From Deinandra increscens subsp. villosa (taxonomy: Eukaryota; Streptophyta; Magnoliopsida; Asterales; Asteraceae), in the NCBI GenBank assembly GCA_039602395.1, contig JBCNJP010000025.1:56642555-56706554 (forward strand): a DNA stretch of 64,000 bases. The letters run 5' to 3'. Shown here in pieces: positions 33,502-44,129 of this stretch; within the stretch, counting starts at the first letter, position 1; each line of letters starts with the position of its first letter. The notes beneath the pieces are model-generated. The model searched no databases. It was not told the DNA's origin and saw nothing but the letters and a program-made list of their open reading frames with translations. The translations under genes and the position numbers were made by a program.

Positions 33502-35375
33502 GGCTATGTGTAGTCATAATGCCCCACCATGGGGTATTATGTGACATGTGGCAGTGACGTGATAAAATAGGGGTTATGGGGGATGAGTGTGTAGTCATAA
33601 AGCCCCTATAATGTTTACTTCAATTATTAATTTTTTTTATTTAACTAAAATCAAATAAAGAAATTAAAAAAAGATATTTTTTATTTCTAAAAATAGAAAT
33701 ACAACTAGAAATACAATATAGTGAAAAAAAAACTAGTCATCGTCCGGTACGTCATCGTATGCTTCATCTTCATCACTTTCATCATCCTCATCGTCACTAT
33801 CATCACCTCCATCGTCGTCGTCATCATCACTTTCATCGTCGTCGTCGTCATCGTCGTCCGCATCGTCGTTGTTTTCGGGTTGAGGTTGAGGGGCATTTGG
33901 TGGTGGTCGAGTATCCCATACATGTTCAATCAAATCCACCATAAGTGCGTTATGTCGTTCTCTTGAACGCATTTCCCTCGTATTTTGAACACGTTCTTCC
34001 ATCGTCGCGTATGGTCGATCCTCGACGTGTGAAGGATCAAAATAGCTACAAATTGCAAGCCCTCCGTCCTCCTTGATCATGTTGTGCATGATTATAATGA
34101 CACGCATACAATTTGTCATCTTCGTCATCGTCCATAATCGACACGGATATTTCACGTAATGCCATTTTTTCACCAAAGTACCAAATGTGAACTCGATGTC
34201 CTTTCTTGCCGCTTCTTGTACCGTTTTGAAATATTTCCTTTTTTTTATCGAAAGGGTCTTTGAAATTCTTGACAATAAACGAATATTCTGGGTAAATACC
34301 ATCACCCAATAGGTAGCCATGCGGGTAATAGTTGCCATTTGCATAAAATGCTACGTTCGTCTGCTTCCCCGACACGTAATCCTCAATGACTTGTGATCCT
34401 TCCAAGACATTTATATCATTGTTGGATCCGGCTACATCAAAGTGCGCATGCCAAATCCATTGATCACACGATGCGACGGCTTGCAAAATCACCGTTGGCC
34501 CCTTTTGATCACCCCTCGTGAATTGACCTTTCCAAGCGGTAGGACAATTCTCCCATTGCCAATGTTTGCAATCTATGCTACCGATCATGCCCGGTAGTCC
34601 ATGTACTTCATCGTGATGTTGATAAAGCGTCTGAATATCATTCCACGTGGGCTTCCTTAGATAACGTGCCCCATACAATTTGTCTATACCTAGAAACAAA
34701 AAACTAACTTGTATATAACATCTATAATTTATGTAACTTATAAAAAAAATAAATTAACCAACTCATAAATTATATAACTTATAAAATAAAAAATAACTAA
34801 CTCAAGATTTATGTAACATGTAAAAAAAATGTACCTTCGGTGAAGTGCTCCAAACAATCGCGTGTTGTTTTATCCGCCATTTTCAAGTAATCGTCGTTAA
34901 AATCCATCGAATACCCGTATGCCAAAACGCGCAAAGCCGACGTACATTTCTGAATTGCGGTGAATCCAAGCCTTCCTATTCCATCGCGTCGTTGTTTGAA
35001 ATAATCAAAATTTTCTTCTAAGTCGTGTGCTACGCGTAAAAACAAACGCTTGCTCATTCGAAAACGTCTTGCAAACGTTTTCGGATTGCGGTACGTAGGG
35101 GTTTCCGAAAAGTAGTCATTCATCAACCGGTTGTTCGCCGCTTCACGATCACGGTCAACACGTGTTCTTCGAAAAACCGATCGTGGGACGGAGCTCGAAG
35201 CCACTAACTCGTTTACAACTTTGACACATGCCGAAATTACCTCATCCTCTTCTTCGTCGTTGAAGTTCCAGAGGTATGAGGATGATGATGACACCGGTGA
35301 ACCCATTTTGTTGTGTGATTTAAAAGAAAAGAATGTGTAGAAGAAGAGAAGAGAGTGTAGTTTTTTTGAAATGGA

Positions 35376-35423
<48 letters not shown>

Positions 35424-35618
35424 TATGATGGATAAAAAGAAAAAAATTTTTTTAATGTGGTCAACTAGCCGTTCAACGGCTAGTTTGAAATTGGTGGAAT
35501 TTTTTGGGCGTGATGTGGGTAACGCCAGCGACAAAATCTTGCAACATAGCGCCCCGGGACGCTATGAGGGACGCCATAGTGGGTGTTTTGGGGCTATAAC
35601 GCCCGATTACACATAGCC
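33502..35618 (-). mobile_element. PIF/Harbinger DNA transposon, 2.1 kb
   Basis: Terminal inverted repeats GGCTATGTGTAGTC (33502) and its complement ending ACACATAGCC (35618), flanked by TTA duplications (33499-33501 and 35619-35621) typical of PIF/Harbinger. It holds a transposase gene on the - strand and a (TA)n tract at 35378-35420. No Myb-like partner ORF lies inside. Confidence 0.93.
33733..35306 (-). pseudogene. PIF/Harbinger transposase, one frameshift
   Basis: Start ATG at 35304-35306 (MGSPVSSSSSYLW). Exon 1 is 34835-35306. The intron is 34690-34834 (GTACAT donor, CTAG acceptor). Exon 2 is 33733-34689; the join gives HFTEGIDKLYG. The endonuclease triad is visible: Asp in GMIGSIDCKHWQWENC, Asp in DVAGSNNDINVL and Glu in ARKDIEFTFGTL. 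An eight-A run (34239-34246 on +) shifts the frame after DPFDKK. With seven A the sequence reads on to the end, so a single extra base is the only lesion and could be a sequencing error. The C-terminus is an unusual run of about 40 mostly Asp/Glu residues. Confidence 0.9.
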
Positions 35619-35878
35619 TTATATAGAAATAAAATATATTTTTACATATAAAATTCTACTTCTATCTAATATATATAATATGTATGGTTATTTTAATTAC
35701 AATTCCTATTACTTTACCGCTTTGATTAAGATTTTTTGTTTTTACTTTTCTTTCGTAACACTTCAATACTTTAAAGAAAAACATTCGACTTTTTTAACGT
35801 TATCATTTTACTATCATTTTTCAAGAATGATTTTACTATCATTTTTCAAGAATGTTTTCAATATCTAATTGTGTGTTA

Positions 35879-36947
35879 GGGTGTTTAGAGAGGGGGAGTG
35901 GTAGAATTTTGAAGATTATGAAGATTGGTGTTAACCAATAGGAGTGTGACACGCATAGGAGAGAGAAAGAAGTAGAATTTTGAAGGATTTTGAAGGATTT
36001 TGAGAGGGAGTGGTGAGGATTATGAAGAATTATAGGTTAATATATTATAATGTTTTGAGTTATTTTATTTTGTAATTAATTTTAAATCACTATATTTATT
36101 TAAAAAAATCTACTAGATATATTTTTAAAAACACCACATTTATTTAAAAAAAACATTACATAATAAAGAAAAAAACATTACATTACTTAAAAAAACACAC
36201 TAAAAAACATTACATAATAAAGCGTGTACATAAAAGTTATAAAAACTTAGATATTATTATTTGAAGTTGACGCCCTCTGGAGACGGTCCCTCATCAAGGT
36301 CCAAACCTCGACGTGTGAAAAACCCTTTCTGTCATGTATTTTTCGGTACTCGCACAACGCCTTAAACATCAAACCCGATTCAAGATCCGCCAAGGTAGCT
36401 TTTCGTTCAATTTCGCCGTACACGCTTTCGAACTTGTTAATCTTCGAACTTATTTTTTGCCATCTCGAGTTCATTTGGTGTACGGTTTTATTCGTACCAC
36501 CAAGTTCTTTGTTGAAATGGTCAAGCACTCTAGCCCAAAATTTATCCGTCGTTGAGTGATGAAGAACTTTTTCATCGGACACGTGGTAGAATGCGCGAGC
36601 CAAAACGACCTCCTCGTTGGCAGTCCAAGTCATTTTGAAGTGGGATTTAGTTGAGAATGAATTGGTTGTATGTTGAAGAAGATGGAAGGTGTAGAAGAGA
36701 ATGAAAGAAGTTTATAAAAATGATGAAATTGTGTGTGAAGGTGGTGGGTTATATATATATAAAAAGTAAATGAATTTTTTTTAATTAAAGTGACCGTTCA
36801 ACAGTCACAAAATCTTGAACCAAACAAAGTTTCTTCGGCGAGATGTAGTTTCAAAGTGAAGTTTTTGCCGAAGAATTTTGAGTGGCGGCGATGTTGCCTA
36901 ACAAGTTTCCGGCGCCGCATAGAGTTTGCCGCCCACTCCGTCCTCCC
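35879..36947 (-). mobile_element. Probable Harbinger-like element carrying a Myb/SANT ORF
   Basis: Bounded by TTA on both sides (35876-35878, 36948-36950). Ends are GGGTGTTTAGAGAGG and, reversed, GGGAGGACGGAGTGGG; they match only loosely, so the borders are tentative. The interior carries a DNA-binding-type ORF. Confidence 0.5.
36247..36633 (-). CDS. Myb/SANT-like DNA-binding protein, transposon-related, 128 aa
   Basis: MTWTANEEVVLARAFYHVS opens a Myb/SANT-like trihelix domain (Trp near residue 3, then FWARVLDHFNKEL and MNSRWQKISSKINKF). PIF/Harbinger elements need a Myb-like second protein that brings the transposase to the nucleus and the DNA ends. This ORF fits that type and lies beside a transposase-only element, though the ends of the two elements differ. 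The protein is intact but short. The alternative is a domesticated or captured SANT gene. Confidence 0.7.
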   Translation of the reverse strand: MTWTANEEVVLARAFYHVSDEKVLHHSTTDKFWARVLDHFNKELGGTNKTVHQMNSRWQKISSKINKFESVYGEIERKATLADLESGLMFKALCEYRKIHDRKGFSHVEVWTLMRDRLQRASTSNNNI

Positions 36948-36989
36948 TTAGAAAGAAACTGAAAAAACCAAACAAATTGTTTAAACTAA

Positions 36990-37262
36990 GAGCATTCACG
37001 GCGGGTTCTCCATCCCCATCCTCATCGTCATCCCTATAATTATTACTTTTTATACTCTCTTTCACTCACAACCATAATTAAATAAATTATTATTATTTCT
37101 ATTTTTTTCAATTACAACCTAACCCCAAATTTTAGCAAATCACCAGTTTGTTGTCAAATATACAGATTTGTTAAACTTTTTTTCTCTTCTCTACTCACAA
37201 CTAATCCTCAAATTATAGGGTTTACATTCACATTCTTTTTTGGGAACCTGTCGTGAATGCTC
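36990..37262. mobile_element. Tourist-like MITE, 273 bp
   Basis: Inverted ends GAGCATTCAC and GTGAATGCTC with TAA duplications (36987-36989, 37263-37265). Same family as the copies at 38749-39626. Confidence 0.88.
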
Positions 37263-37403
37263 TAAGTCAAATGACTTATTTGATTTTGTTAGAAAAATTC
37301 TGGTTCAATTTACGAATTTAAAATTTACAACCTAGATATTACGGTCCGGATTACGATTTGGGGTCTGGACTCTGGACCAGCCGCTAAAACCGGACCGGCC
37401 TTA

Positions 37404-37862
37404 GGCTGTGTTTGACGCACTAGCTGAGAAGCTAGCTGCTAGCTGATAAGCTAGCTGTTAGCTGATAAGCTAGCTGACAAGCTAGCTGCTAGCTGATAAG
37501 CTAGCTGCTAGCTGATAAATTATAAGCTAGCTGATAAAAAATAACGTTTGGTAAAAACTAGCTGATAAACTAGCTTAAAAATATAAAATGACATAAAAGT
37601 ACATGTCATAAATGTAAATAAAGATATTTATTTATAAGTTAGGGAAGGGTAAAATTAGAAATATTCTAAAAGCTAGTTGAAAAGCTAGTTGAAAAGCTAC
37701 TCCAACTAGCTTTTTAAAAGCTAGCTTATAAGCTAGCTTTTTGACGTTACCAAACGGGGCTTTTAAAAAAGCTAGCTTATTAAAAAAGCCCCGTTTGGTA
37801 ACGTCAAAAAGCTAGCTGATAAGCTAGCTTATAAGCTAGCTTATGGCGCGCCAAACACAGCC
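37404..37862. mobile_element. Palindromic AGCTAGCT-rich MITE, 459 bp
   Basis: Inverted ends GGCTGTGTTTG and CAAACACAGCC with TTA duplications (37401-37403, 37863-37865), so PIF/Harbinger-like. The interior is a dense run of GCTAGCTGATAAGCTAGCT repeats in both orientations. Confidence 0.88.
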
Positions 37863-38021
37863 TTAATTATATATTTTTTAAGTATATATGATATAATATA
37901 AGATTAATTAAAAATATATTTATTTTTACACTTTATTTAAAAGCAAATATTTGTTGTAGTTCTACAAGCGTGAACAACCCAAACATGAGCAATTTGTTTG
38001 GGCACTACGGCCCAAAATTTG

Positions 38022-38448
38022 CAATGTTTTAAAAACCGGTTCAACCGGTCATCATATCGGTTTTTTAATCTCCGGTTTTTTGGACATAACCGGACCGTTT
38101 TGAACCGGACGGTTTTCCGGTTTTTTCCGGTTTTTTCCGGTTCAACCGGTTTTCTGATATTTTAAAAAAAAAAGTTAAATTTTCTTTTAATTTATTGTTA
38201 TTTTTTATTATATTTTAAAGTTTAAAACTTATATTTTCTTATGAAATACCTATTTGGTATTATTTTTAGTGGATTATCATTGTATTTTAACTATTTTTGT
38301 TGAGGTGTACAAATTTATTAACATTTTTATAAAAGTATATATATAAATCCTCTAACCGGTTCAACCGGCCGGTCCAACCGGTCCGACCGGTCGAACCGGC
38401 CCTGGAAAGTTTTCCGGTTCAACTAAAAAACCGGTTTTTAAAACATTG
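38022..38448. mobile_element. hAT-type MITE, 427 bp, CCGGTT-rich
   Basis: Perfect 18-bp inverted ends CAATGTTTTAAAAACCGG (38022-38039 and 38431-38448). A perfect 8-bp target duplication AAAATTTG lies at 38014-38021 and 38449-38456. The interior is full of AACCGGTT and CCGGTTTTT motifs. Confidence 0.92.
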
Positions 38449-38748
38449 AAAATTTGAATCAAATTAAAGGTGGGCATCCAAAACAGTTCGTGAACGAAAA
38501 CCGGTTTAGAAACCAGGGCTGAACTGGCATTAAACTGGTTTGCATACAAACCTATCCAGTTTAGACCCAATCCAGCGGTTTTTGTTAGCAGTTCGTGAAT
38601 CCTCTATACCAAACCGGTTCCAGCTTGAACCTGTTCCTAAATCATTTATAAACCGGTTTGAAACCGTTTTGTAAATTTTAAAAACTAGTCGTTGCATATG
38701 ACCATTGGGTCTATTTTGAACTTTTTTTTTTTGCCATTTTCCACCTTA

Positions 38749-39626
38749 GAACATTCACAACCTATTCCCCATAATGATGTGAGTTAAAACTCTAAAATTT
38801 GGGGTTTGGTTGTGAATGGTTGTGAGTAGAGAAGAGAGAAAAAATTACTGTTCACCCCTATAATTTATGAAAAAACTGGTGATTCCTTAAAATTTGGGGT
38901 TTTGTGTGATTGAAAGAGAGAGAAAAGATAATAATTAGGTATAAAAAATATTATTTTGTGGTTGTGAGTGAAAGGGAGAAAAAATAATGATAAAATTATA
39001 AATTATATGGGATAGGGATGAGGGATGGGTTGTGAGAGCATTAACAATCCATTCCCTAAGAGCATTCACAACAGCTTCCTCATCCCTATAATTTATATTT
39101 TTATCATTATTTTTTCTCTTTTCTTCCACTCACAACCACAATTAAATAATACTTTTTTATACCCTTATCATTACCTTTTCTCTCTCTTTCAATCACATCA
39201 AACATCAAATTTTACAAAATCATCAGTTTTTCACTCAAATTTAAGGATGAACAGTAAATTTTTCTCTCTCTTTCACTCACAACCACACCCTAAAATTTAG
39301 GGGTTACACTCACAAAATTTTAGGGATTCTATTGTGAATGCTCTAATTCCTATAATGGATGTGAGTGTAAACTGTAAAATTTGAGGTGTAGTTGTGAGTG
39401 ATTTTGAGTAGAAGAGAGAAAAATATTTAAGGAAAAAATTGGTGTTTGAGGAAAAATTTAATAAATCTGTAAAATTTTAGGTTTGAAGAGAGAGAAAAGG
39501 TAATGATAAATGTATTAGAAAATATTATTTAATTGTGGTTGTGAGTGGAAGAGAGAGAAAAATAATGATAAATGTATACATTATAAAATAAAGATATGAA
39601 ATGGATTGTGAATGCTGTGAATGCTC
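38749..39626. mobile_element. Nested cluster of three Tourist-like MITEs
   Basis: Copy 1 from 38749 (GAACATTCACAACC) to about 39035 (GGTTGTGA). Copy 3 from 39036 (GAGCATTAACAATCC) to 39626 (GGATTGTGAATGCTGTGAATGCTC). Copy 2 is inserted in copy 3 at 39060-39343 with TAA duplications on both sides (39057-39059, 39344-39346). The interiors share ATCCCTATAATTTAT and AAATTTTAGGG motifs. Confidence 0.82.
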
Positions 39627-40842
39627 TAAGTTAGTATAAATAGTTGGTGGTTGTTTTGTTTAAAACACACCACCATTCCTCTCTTATATCTAAAAAACAC
39701 TCAAATGACAAACAATGAAGATGTCAAACTGAAATTTGGATAACTATGATTTATGTGAGATGTCAAACCATACTACAAAAGCTCGATGCAAGACCTGTGG
39801 TATATTATTTCAATCTCGATTCCAACAACACATTAAGAGGTCACTTGGCGAACCATATGAAGTGAATAATTGATGAAACATTCCTTTTATTTTGTTTATA
39901 TTTGTGTTTGAAAATATGAAAAAACAAAAATATAAGAAAAACCGGTTTAAGGAACTGGTTCGATCCAAACCAGTTTCAATCCGGCCCGAATCTGTTCACA
40001 TAGGTTTGATAGATCATATGTTTAATCTGGTTTATAAACCGAGCCGATTTGGAGTTAAACCGGTTTTAACCAAGTTTGACCAAACAGGTCTGGTTTGGAT
40101 TTTGAAACAGGTTTGTACACCTCTAAACCAAATGTGGCAAACCGTGAAAACTATAATCGAAACCGAAACAACCGATTTGAGCGGTCCGGTTAAACCAAAA
40201 CCATTACGGCGGTTGGTTGAGAATTTCACCAAACCTTAAATTCCACTTACCATTACGGCGGTTGGTTGAGAATTTCACCAAACCTTAATTCCACTTTGGC
40301 CTAAAAACACCCCAAATTAAAATAACTATACATACCGCCATTTCATGAAAAAAATTGTTTTTATTACTTTTCTTGTAATAACACTTCAATACCTTAAAGA
40401 AAAACAATCGACTTTTTTATAAAGCCTATCCTTTTACAAGAATGTTTTCAATATATAACCACACGGTTTCATGTAAAAAAAGGCTCAAACCGACAAACCA
40501 CCTACAAGAACCATTGTGGCTGGTTTGGGTGCCCAACCCAATCAATCCAGCCAGTACCGTCCGTTTATATGTTTCAGAAACCAATATTATCGGTACGGTC
40601 TAAAAACTCAACTAGAACAAGACTATCAATACCACAACATCTCACTACACTACAAGCTAAACAGGAAAGATAAAAGGCTCTAGTTACCATAGAATTATCA
40701 CATGAAAATCATGTTTCTTTCGTTTTTACGAAATTATGTTGTAGAGGCATCTCCGAAAACTAAAATTCAACAACCATCAAAAAACAACTAGAAGAAACAT
40801 GATTTCAAACCAAAAGTCAAAGCGATCCAGAATCCATATTCT
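39627..40842. other. Intergenic sequence and 3' side of TOM5
   Basis: 39940-40200 is another CCGGTTT-rich stretch. A 49-bp tandem duplication lies at 40201-40297 (CCATTACGGCGGTTGGTTGA...). From about 40600 the DNA probably contains the TOM5 3' UTR; no polyadenylation site can be fixed. Confidence 0.5.
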
Positions 40843-42396
40843 TCATATAGCCATGAGGTCACCAAAATTCCGCATCAAAACAATGGAACCAGCAAACAGC
40901 CCTACTGCACGAAGTAATTTCTGCGACAGAACAGAAAACAAATGTCAATGGATCACTCAAGAGTGAGATAGCAGAAGTATCATGACAAAAGATCGCATCT
41001 TCGAACTTTTTTGTTCACTCCAGAATTACTAAAGCATTTGACTTCAAATATTACTTGTAATGCCAATACATATAGATCATCTCTATCAGGTCAAATCAAA
41101 AGATTAGCTTAGAAGTAAACAAATTGGCAATGTGGGTTTAGCCCACTTGGTAGAGGCTTATGTCTCTTAGTTGGAGGTCCAAGGTTCAAATCTTGGCACG
41201 GGTAGATATTTGTAATATTTGGAGTAGATTAAGAGTGGTGTAGTTAGCCGTTCAAAAAAAAAAAAAAAGTAGTAAACAAAGCAAACTGATTGAAAGTGGC
41301 CCAAAGTGTAATTTTTGTGAATAAACACCTATGACTCACTTTATTTATATTTTTTGTTAAATAATATATTATTGTTTTCATATTTGAGATGGTAATTAAT
41401 ATAAAGGAGTTTAAAGTAATGAACAAAAATTAGTTTAGTCAATCATACCTAACCTAACCCGACACAACACAACTCGTCTATTTTGGCAACTCTAGGCATC
41501 AGGACATGCGAACTTGAACAACTCAAGCATGTACCACTAGACAAAGTAGACAGGGCTGGCCAAGGAAAAGAAGTTGGAAAATCAAACCATCAAGGCTACT
41601 TGAATAACTCATTCTCTCCATCATAATGAATTTTGTTATTTCAGCTTTCACCTATTAAATGGAAACAACTCTAATCTTGGTTGTACAAAGCACAAAGGGC
41701 TCAAGGCATTTTGGTCACGATATCCAAACCGAGAGTCTCACGTATGCTAGGCATTGCTCTATTACAACCAAAAGCTGCATCTCTCCCATCTCTTTTACAT
41801 ATTACTGTTTTTATCAAGTAAACCATTCAAAATGTCTCTGTTCCTTTGTTTTTATACATCAGCCCCAATTTTAACAAGCCGTAAAAGTGTGTTTTAGATG
41901 GCCTGGCGCTTACTAAGACCATTACTGTAATCTTCACACAAATTTAATTGGCAAATCAACTAACAGTAGACAGGGCACCATTAACCTATACCAAAATCTC
42001 CTAACACTTTTTGATCTGGGAGAATTTTGCAGAAACATGACTCGAGCTCAATATAAATCAACTACAGCACATAAATCATACGCCTCTGAAGCCACAGAGG
42101 TCTCAATCTCACAGTTCGAAAGTGGGAAATCTACCAATAGAAACCCTAACTATCGATTATGCAAACGGATCAAATCATACATCCAATCTCGACAAATCTA
42201 CAATCAGAATAAGTGAATACTTCGAATACGTATTAAAATTTCAGATTACGAATGCTTTGAATAGTTACAGGATAATACGAACGTGTATTGAACAAATGAA
42301 AAGTATTACCGAGTTCATAGCCCAATTCTCTTCGTCGTAGACTTGAGATCTCCAGAAAGCTTTAATCTTGTCCAAAGAGATCACAGCGTCGGCCAT
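40843..42396 (-). CDS. TOM5: TOM5, mitochondrial import receptor subunit, 54 aa
   Basis: Small tail-anchored subunit of the TOM translocase in the mitochondrial outer membrane, which hands precursor proteins to the TOM40 channel. Exon 1 is 42310-42396 (29 codons, MADAVISLDKIKAFW...), exon 2 is 40843-40920 (25 codons and TGA). The intron of 1389 bp has GTAATA and TCGCAG borders and no phase change. The second exon encodes KLLRAVGLFAGSIVLMRNFG, then DLMAI, the membrane anchor and end strongly conserved in plant TOM5 as I remember the family. Full length for the family. Two telo-box motifs lie just upstream of the ATG. A SINE sits in the intron. The gene looks intact. Confidence 0.93.
41124..41268 (+). 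mobile_element. tRNA-derived SINE in the TOM5 intron
   Basis: About 145 bp with a pol III A-box-like TAGCCCACTTGG and B-box GGTTCAAATCT, a tRNA-unrelated 3' part and a 15-A tail (41254-41268). A perfect 10-bp target duplication AGTAAACAAA lies at 41114-41123 and 41271-41280. It is antisense to TOM5. Confidence 0.92.
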
Positions 42397-42399
42397 GGT

Positions 42400-42448
42400 A
42401 AACCCTAAAAAGTGAGTTGGGGAAATTGAGAGCGATCGTTAGGGTTTT
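42400..42448 (-). promoter_or_regulatory. Telo-box motifs upstream of TOM5
   Basis: AAACCCTAA at 42400-42408 and the opposite-strand TTAGGGTTTT at 42439-42448 lie within about 50 bp of the start codon. Telo boxes are frequent near transcription starts of plant genes for translation and mitochondrial biogenesis. The role here is inferred. Confidence 0.6.
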
Positions 42449-42902
42449 GGAATTTGGTACTTTTACAATTTTACGAGGGTCGTATTAATAGGAGAATATT
42501 GCTGGTGAGTCATTATACTATTTATCCGATCATCTTTAATTTTTATCGGAGGAAACTCATTACTGGTGAGAAAACCCTCAGGCCCAACTTGTAACCCTCA
42601 TTTTTTTCTTTTGTTACAAGTGAGACTTAAACCCAAGACCTCTTAATAAGGGGTCATACACATTTATCACTATGCTAAGCTAGTGGTTGTAACAAGCTAA
42701 CGTAATAAGAGATCAATATTCCTATATAAAACTAGACGATGATCCTGGTTCGTCCGCATTTGTAAAACTCTGTATATATATAAATGAAATATACAACCTT
42801 TTTATTAATTACTGTTCGTTTGGTGTAACTAATTGACGATGATCCTGGTTCGTCACGCTCCCTGCGGCGCGTTATCGCGCGTGGGATTTTTGGGGGTGTG
42901 GC
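42449..42902. other. Intergenic sequence with a 20-bp direct repeat
   Basis: GACGATGATCCTGGTTCGTC occurs at 42735-42754 and 42835-42854, around an 80-bp AT-rich spacer. The GC-rich tail (CTCCCTGCGGCGCGTTATCG) directly borders the truncated LTR of element E. Confidence 0.6.
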
Positions 42903-43209
42903 AAAAATGATGAACACAATAAAACTGTATTATATTAAACTTGAAAAACGGATGCACACGATTTAATTAGAACAATCGTCTAGTACAACTTGTGTCTAGA
43001 GGAAAACGAAATCCTCTGGTTCTCTAGTCTCTCTCACGAAATCCCTAGCTCTCCCCCAATGGTCAATCCTAAAACAAAATCCTACATGTGTTTGTATAGA
43101 CACACATGTAGGCTCATACAAGGCCTAAGCCCGTCCCAAGCCCAACACTAGAAAACTAATATCTAGCCCACTATTCTAATGTATAAGCCTCATAAAACCG
43201 GCCTCTACA
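42903..43209 (-). repeat. Truncated LTR of element E
   Basis: Matches about 47553-47861 closely and ends CCTCTACA, followed by ATCGTCCCCTAGG (complement of a polypurine tract). The outer 90 bp are missing. Confidence 0.88.
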
Positions 43210-43966
43210 ATCGTCCCCTAGGCTTATATCATTAGAATTGTTACAATGAAAATTTTTAAGCAAGCATCTTCTTACCAGTTTGCATCTTGTCCTTAACAAT
43301 CATCATTGGGCTTCACGAGTCTTGGGAACTTTCTCTTAATCAGCATCAGCATGAACTTCTAGAAATGAACAAGTAATGAGAGGATGATTCTCATACACTT
43401 GCTTCTCTTGATTGAACTCTGGTCCTTGTCGAATCATCGGTAACTGTCTTGACTTTCCTTTCTTTAGAGGATAATTTTTTTGAAAACCTCTATTTTGGCA
43501 AACTTGGTTGTTCTTCTTCAGGTTGCACGATCTTGACTGCTCCGTAACATTTTCTTCAACAAATGACTTGAAGTCTTCAGCTTCCCCTCAACTTGTGAAC
43601 ATCTTCTTTTAGAATCTTTGGAAGTTTCTTGGTTAAAATAGAACCAACAACTTCCCCTGAACATCAGCTTTCTTCAGATTAGGGTGTCTTGTCCGGTTGG
43701 TTCCTTAACTTGAGCAGCAGCAACAATAGACTTTTCATCATCATGATCAATTGATTTTCCTTTTTCAATCATCAACCCGTCTGACATATCGCAATAGAAA
43801 AAAATACAAACCACCAGACATATGATGACTGGTCTCTGGGTTAGTAGGTGAATAACATTATTTTAACCAAAAACCCTAATATGTGTTTCCTATACAACTT
43901 CCCCATAACCCAAGACCTCTTTTAACTTCCCTTTAGCTGAGCATTCCGTCAACTAATGACTTGCCC

Positions 43967-44062
43967 TGAGATAATACATATCATCTCATCTCCCCCTGGG
44001 ATAATGCATATTATCTCCCCCCTGAGATAATGACTTCCATTGAGATAATTCTTATTATCTCA
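43967..44062. repeat. Three TGAGATAAT hairpins in element E
   Basis: TGAGATAAT-acat-ATCATCTCA (43967-43988), GATAAT-gcat-ATTATC (44000-44015) and TGAGATAAT-tctt-ATTATCTCA (44041-44062) are consecutive inverted repeats with four-base loops; a lone half-site lies between the last two. A run of about 15 G follows at 44104. Confidence 0.85.
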
Positions 44063-44129
44063 TTATTATCCCTCCTTCTCCCCCTAAAAATTAGGTACAT
44101 TCAGGGGGGGGGGGGGGGCACCGTCATGC

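Noticed and set aside
33721..33966. Hydrophobic + strand ORF rich in Ile/Val/Thr
   Set aside because: It is the antisense shadow of the acidic tail codons of the Harbinger transposase.
41126..41210. Possible tRNA gene
   Set aside because: A and B boxes are present but no cloverleaf closes; the poly(A) tail and target duplication make it a SINE.
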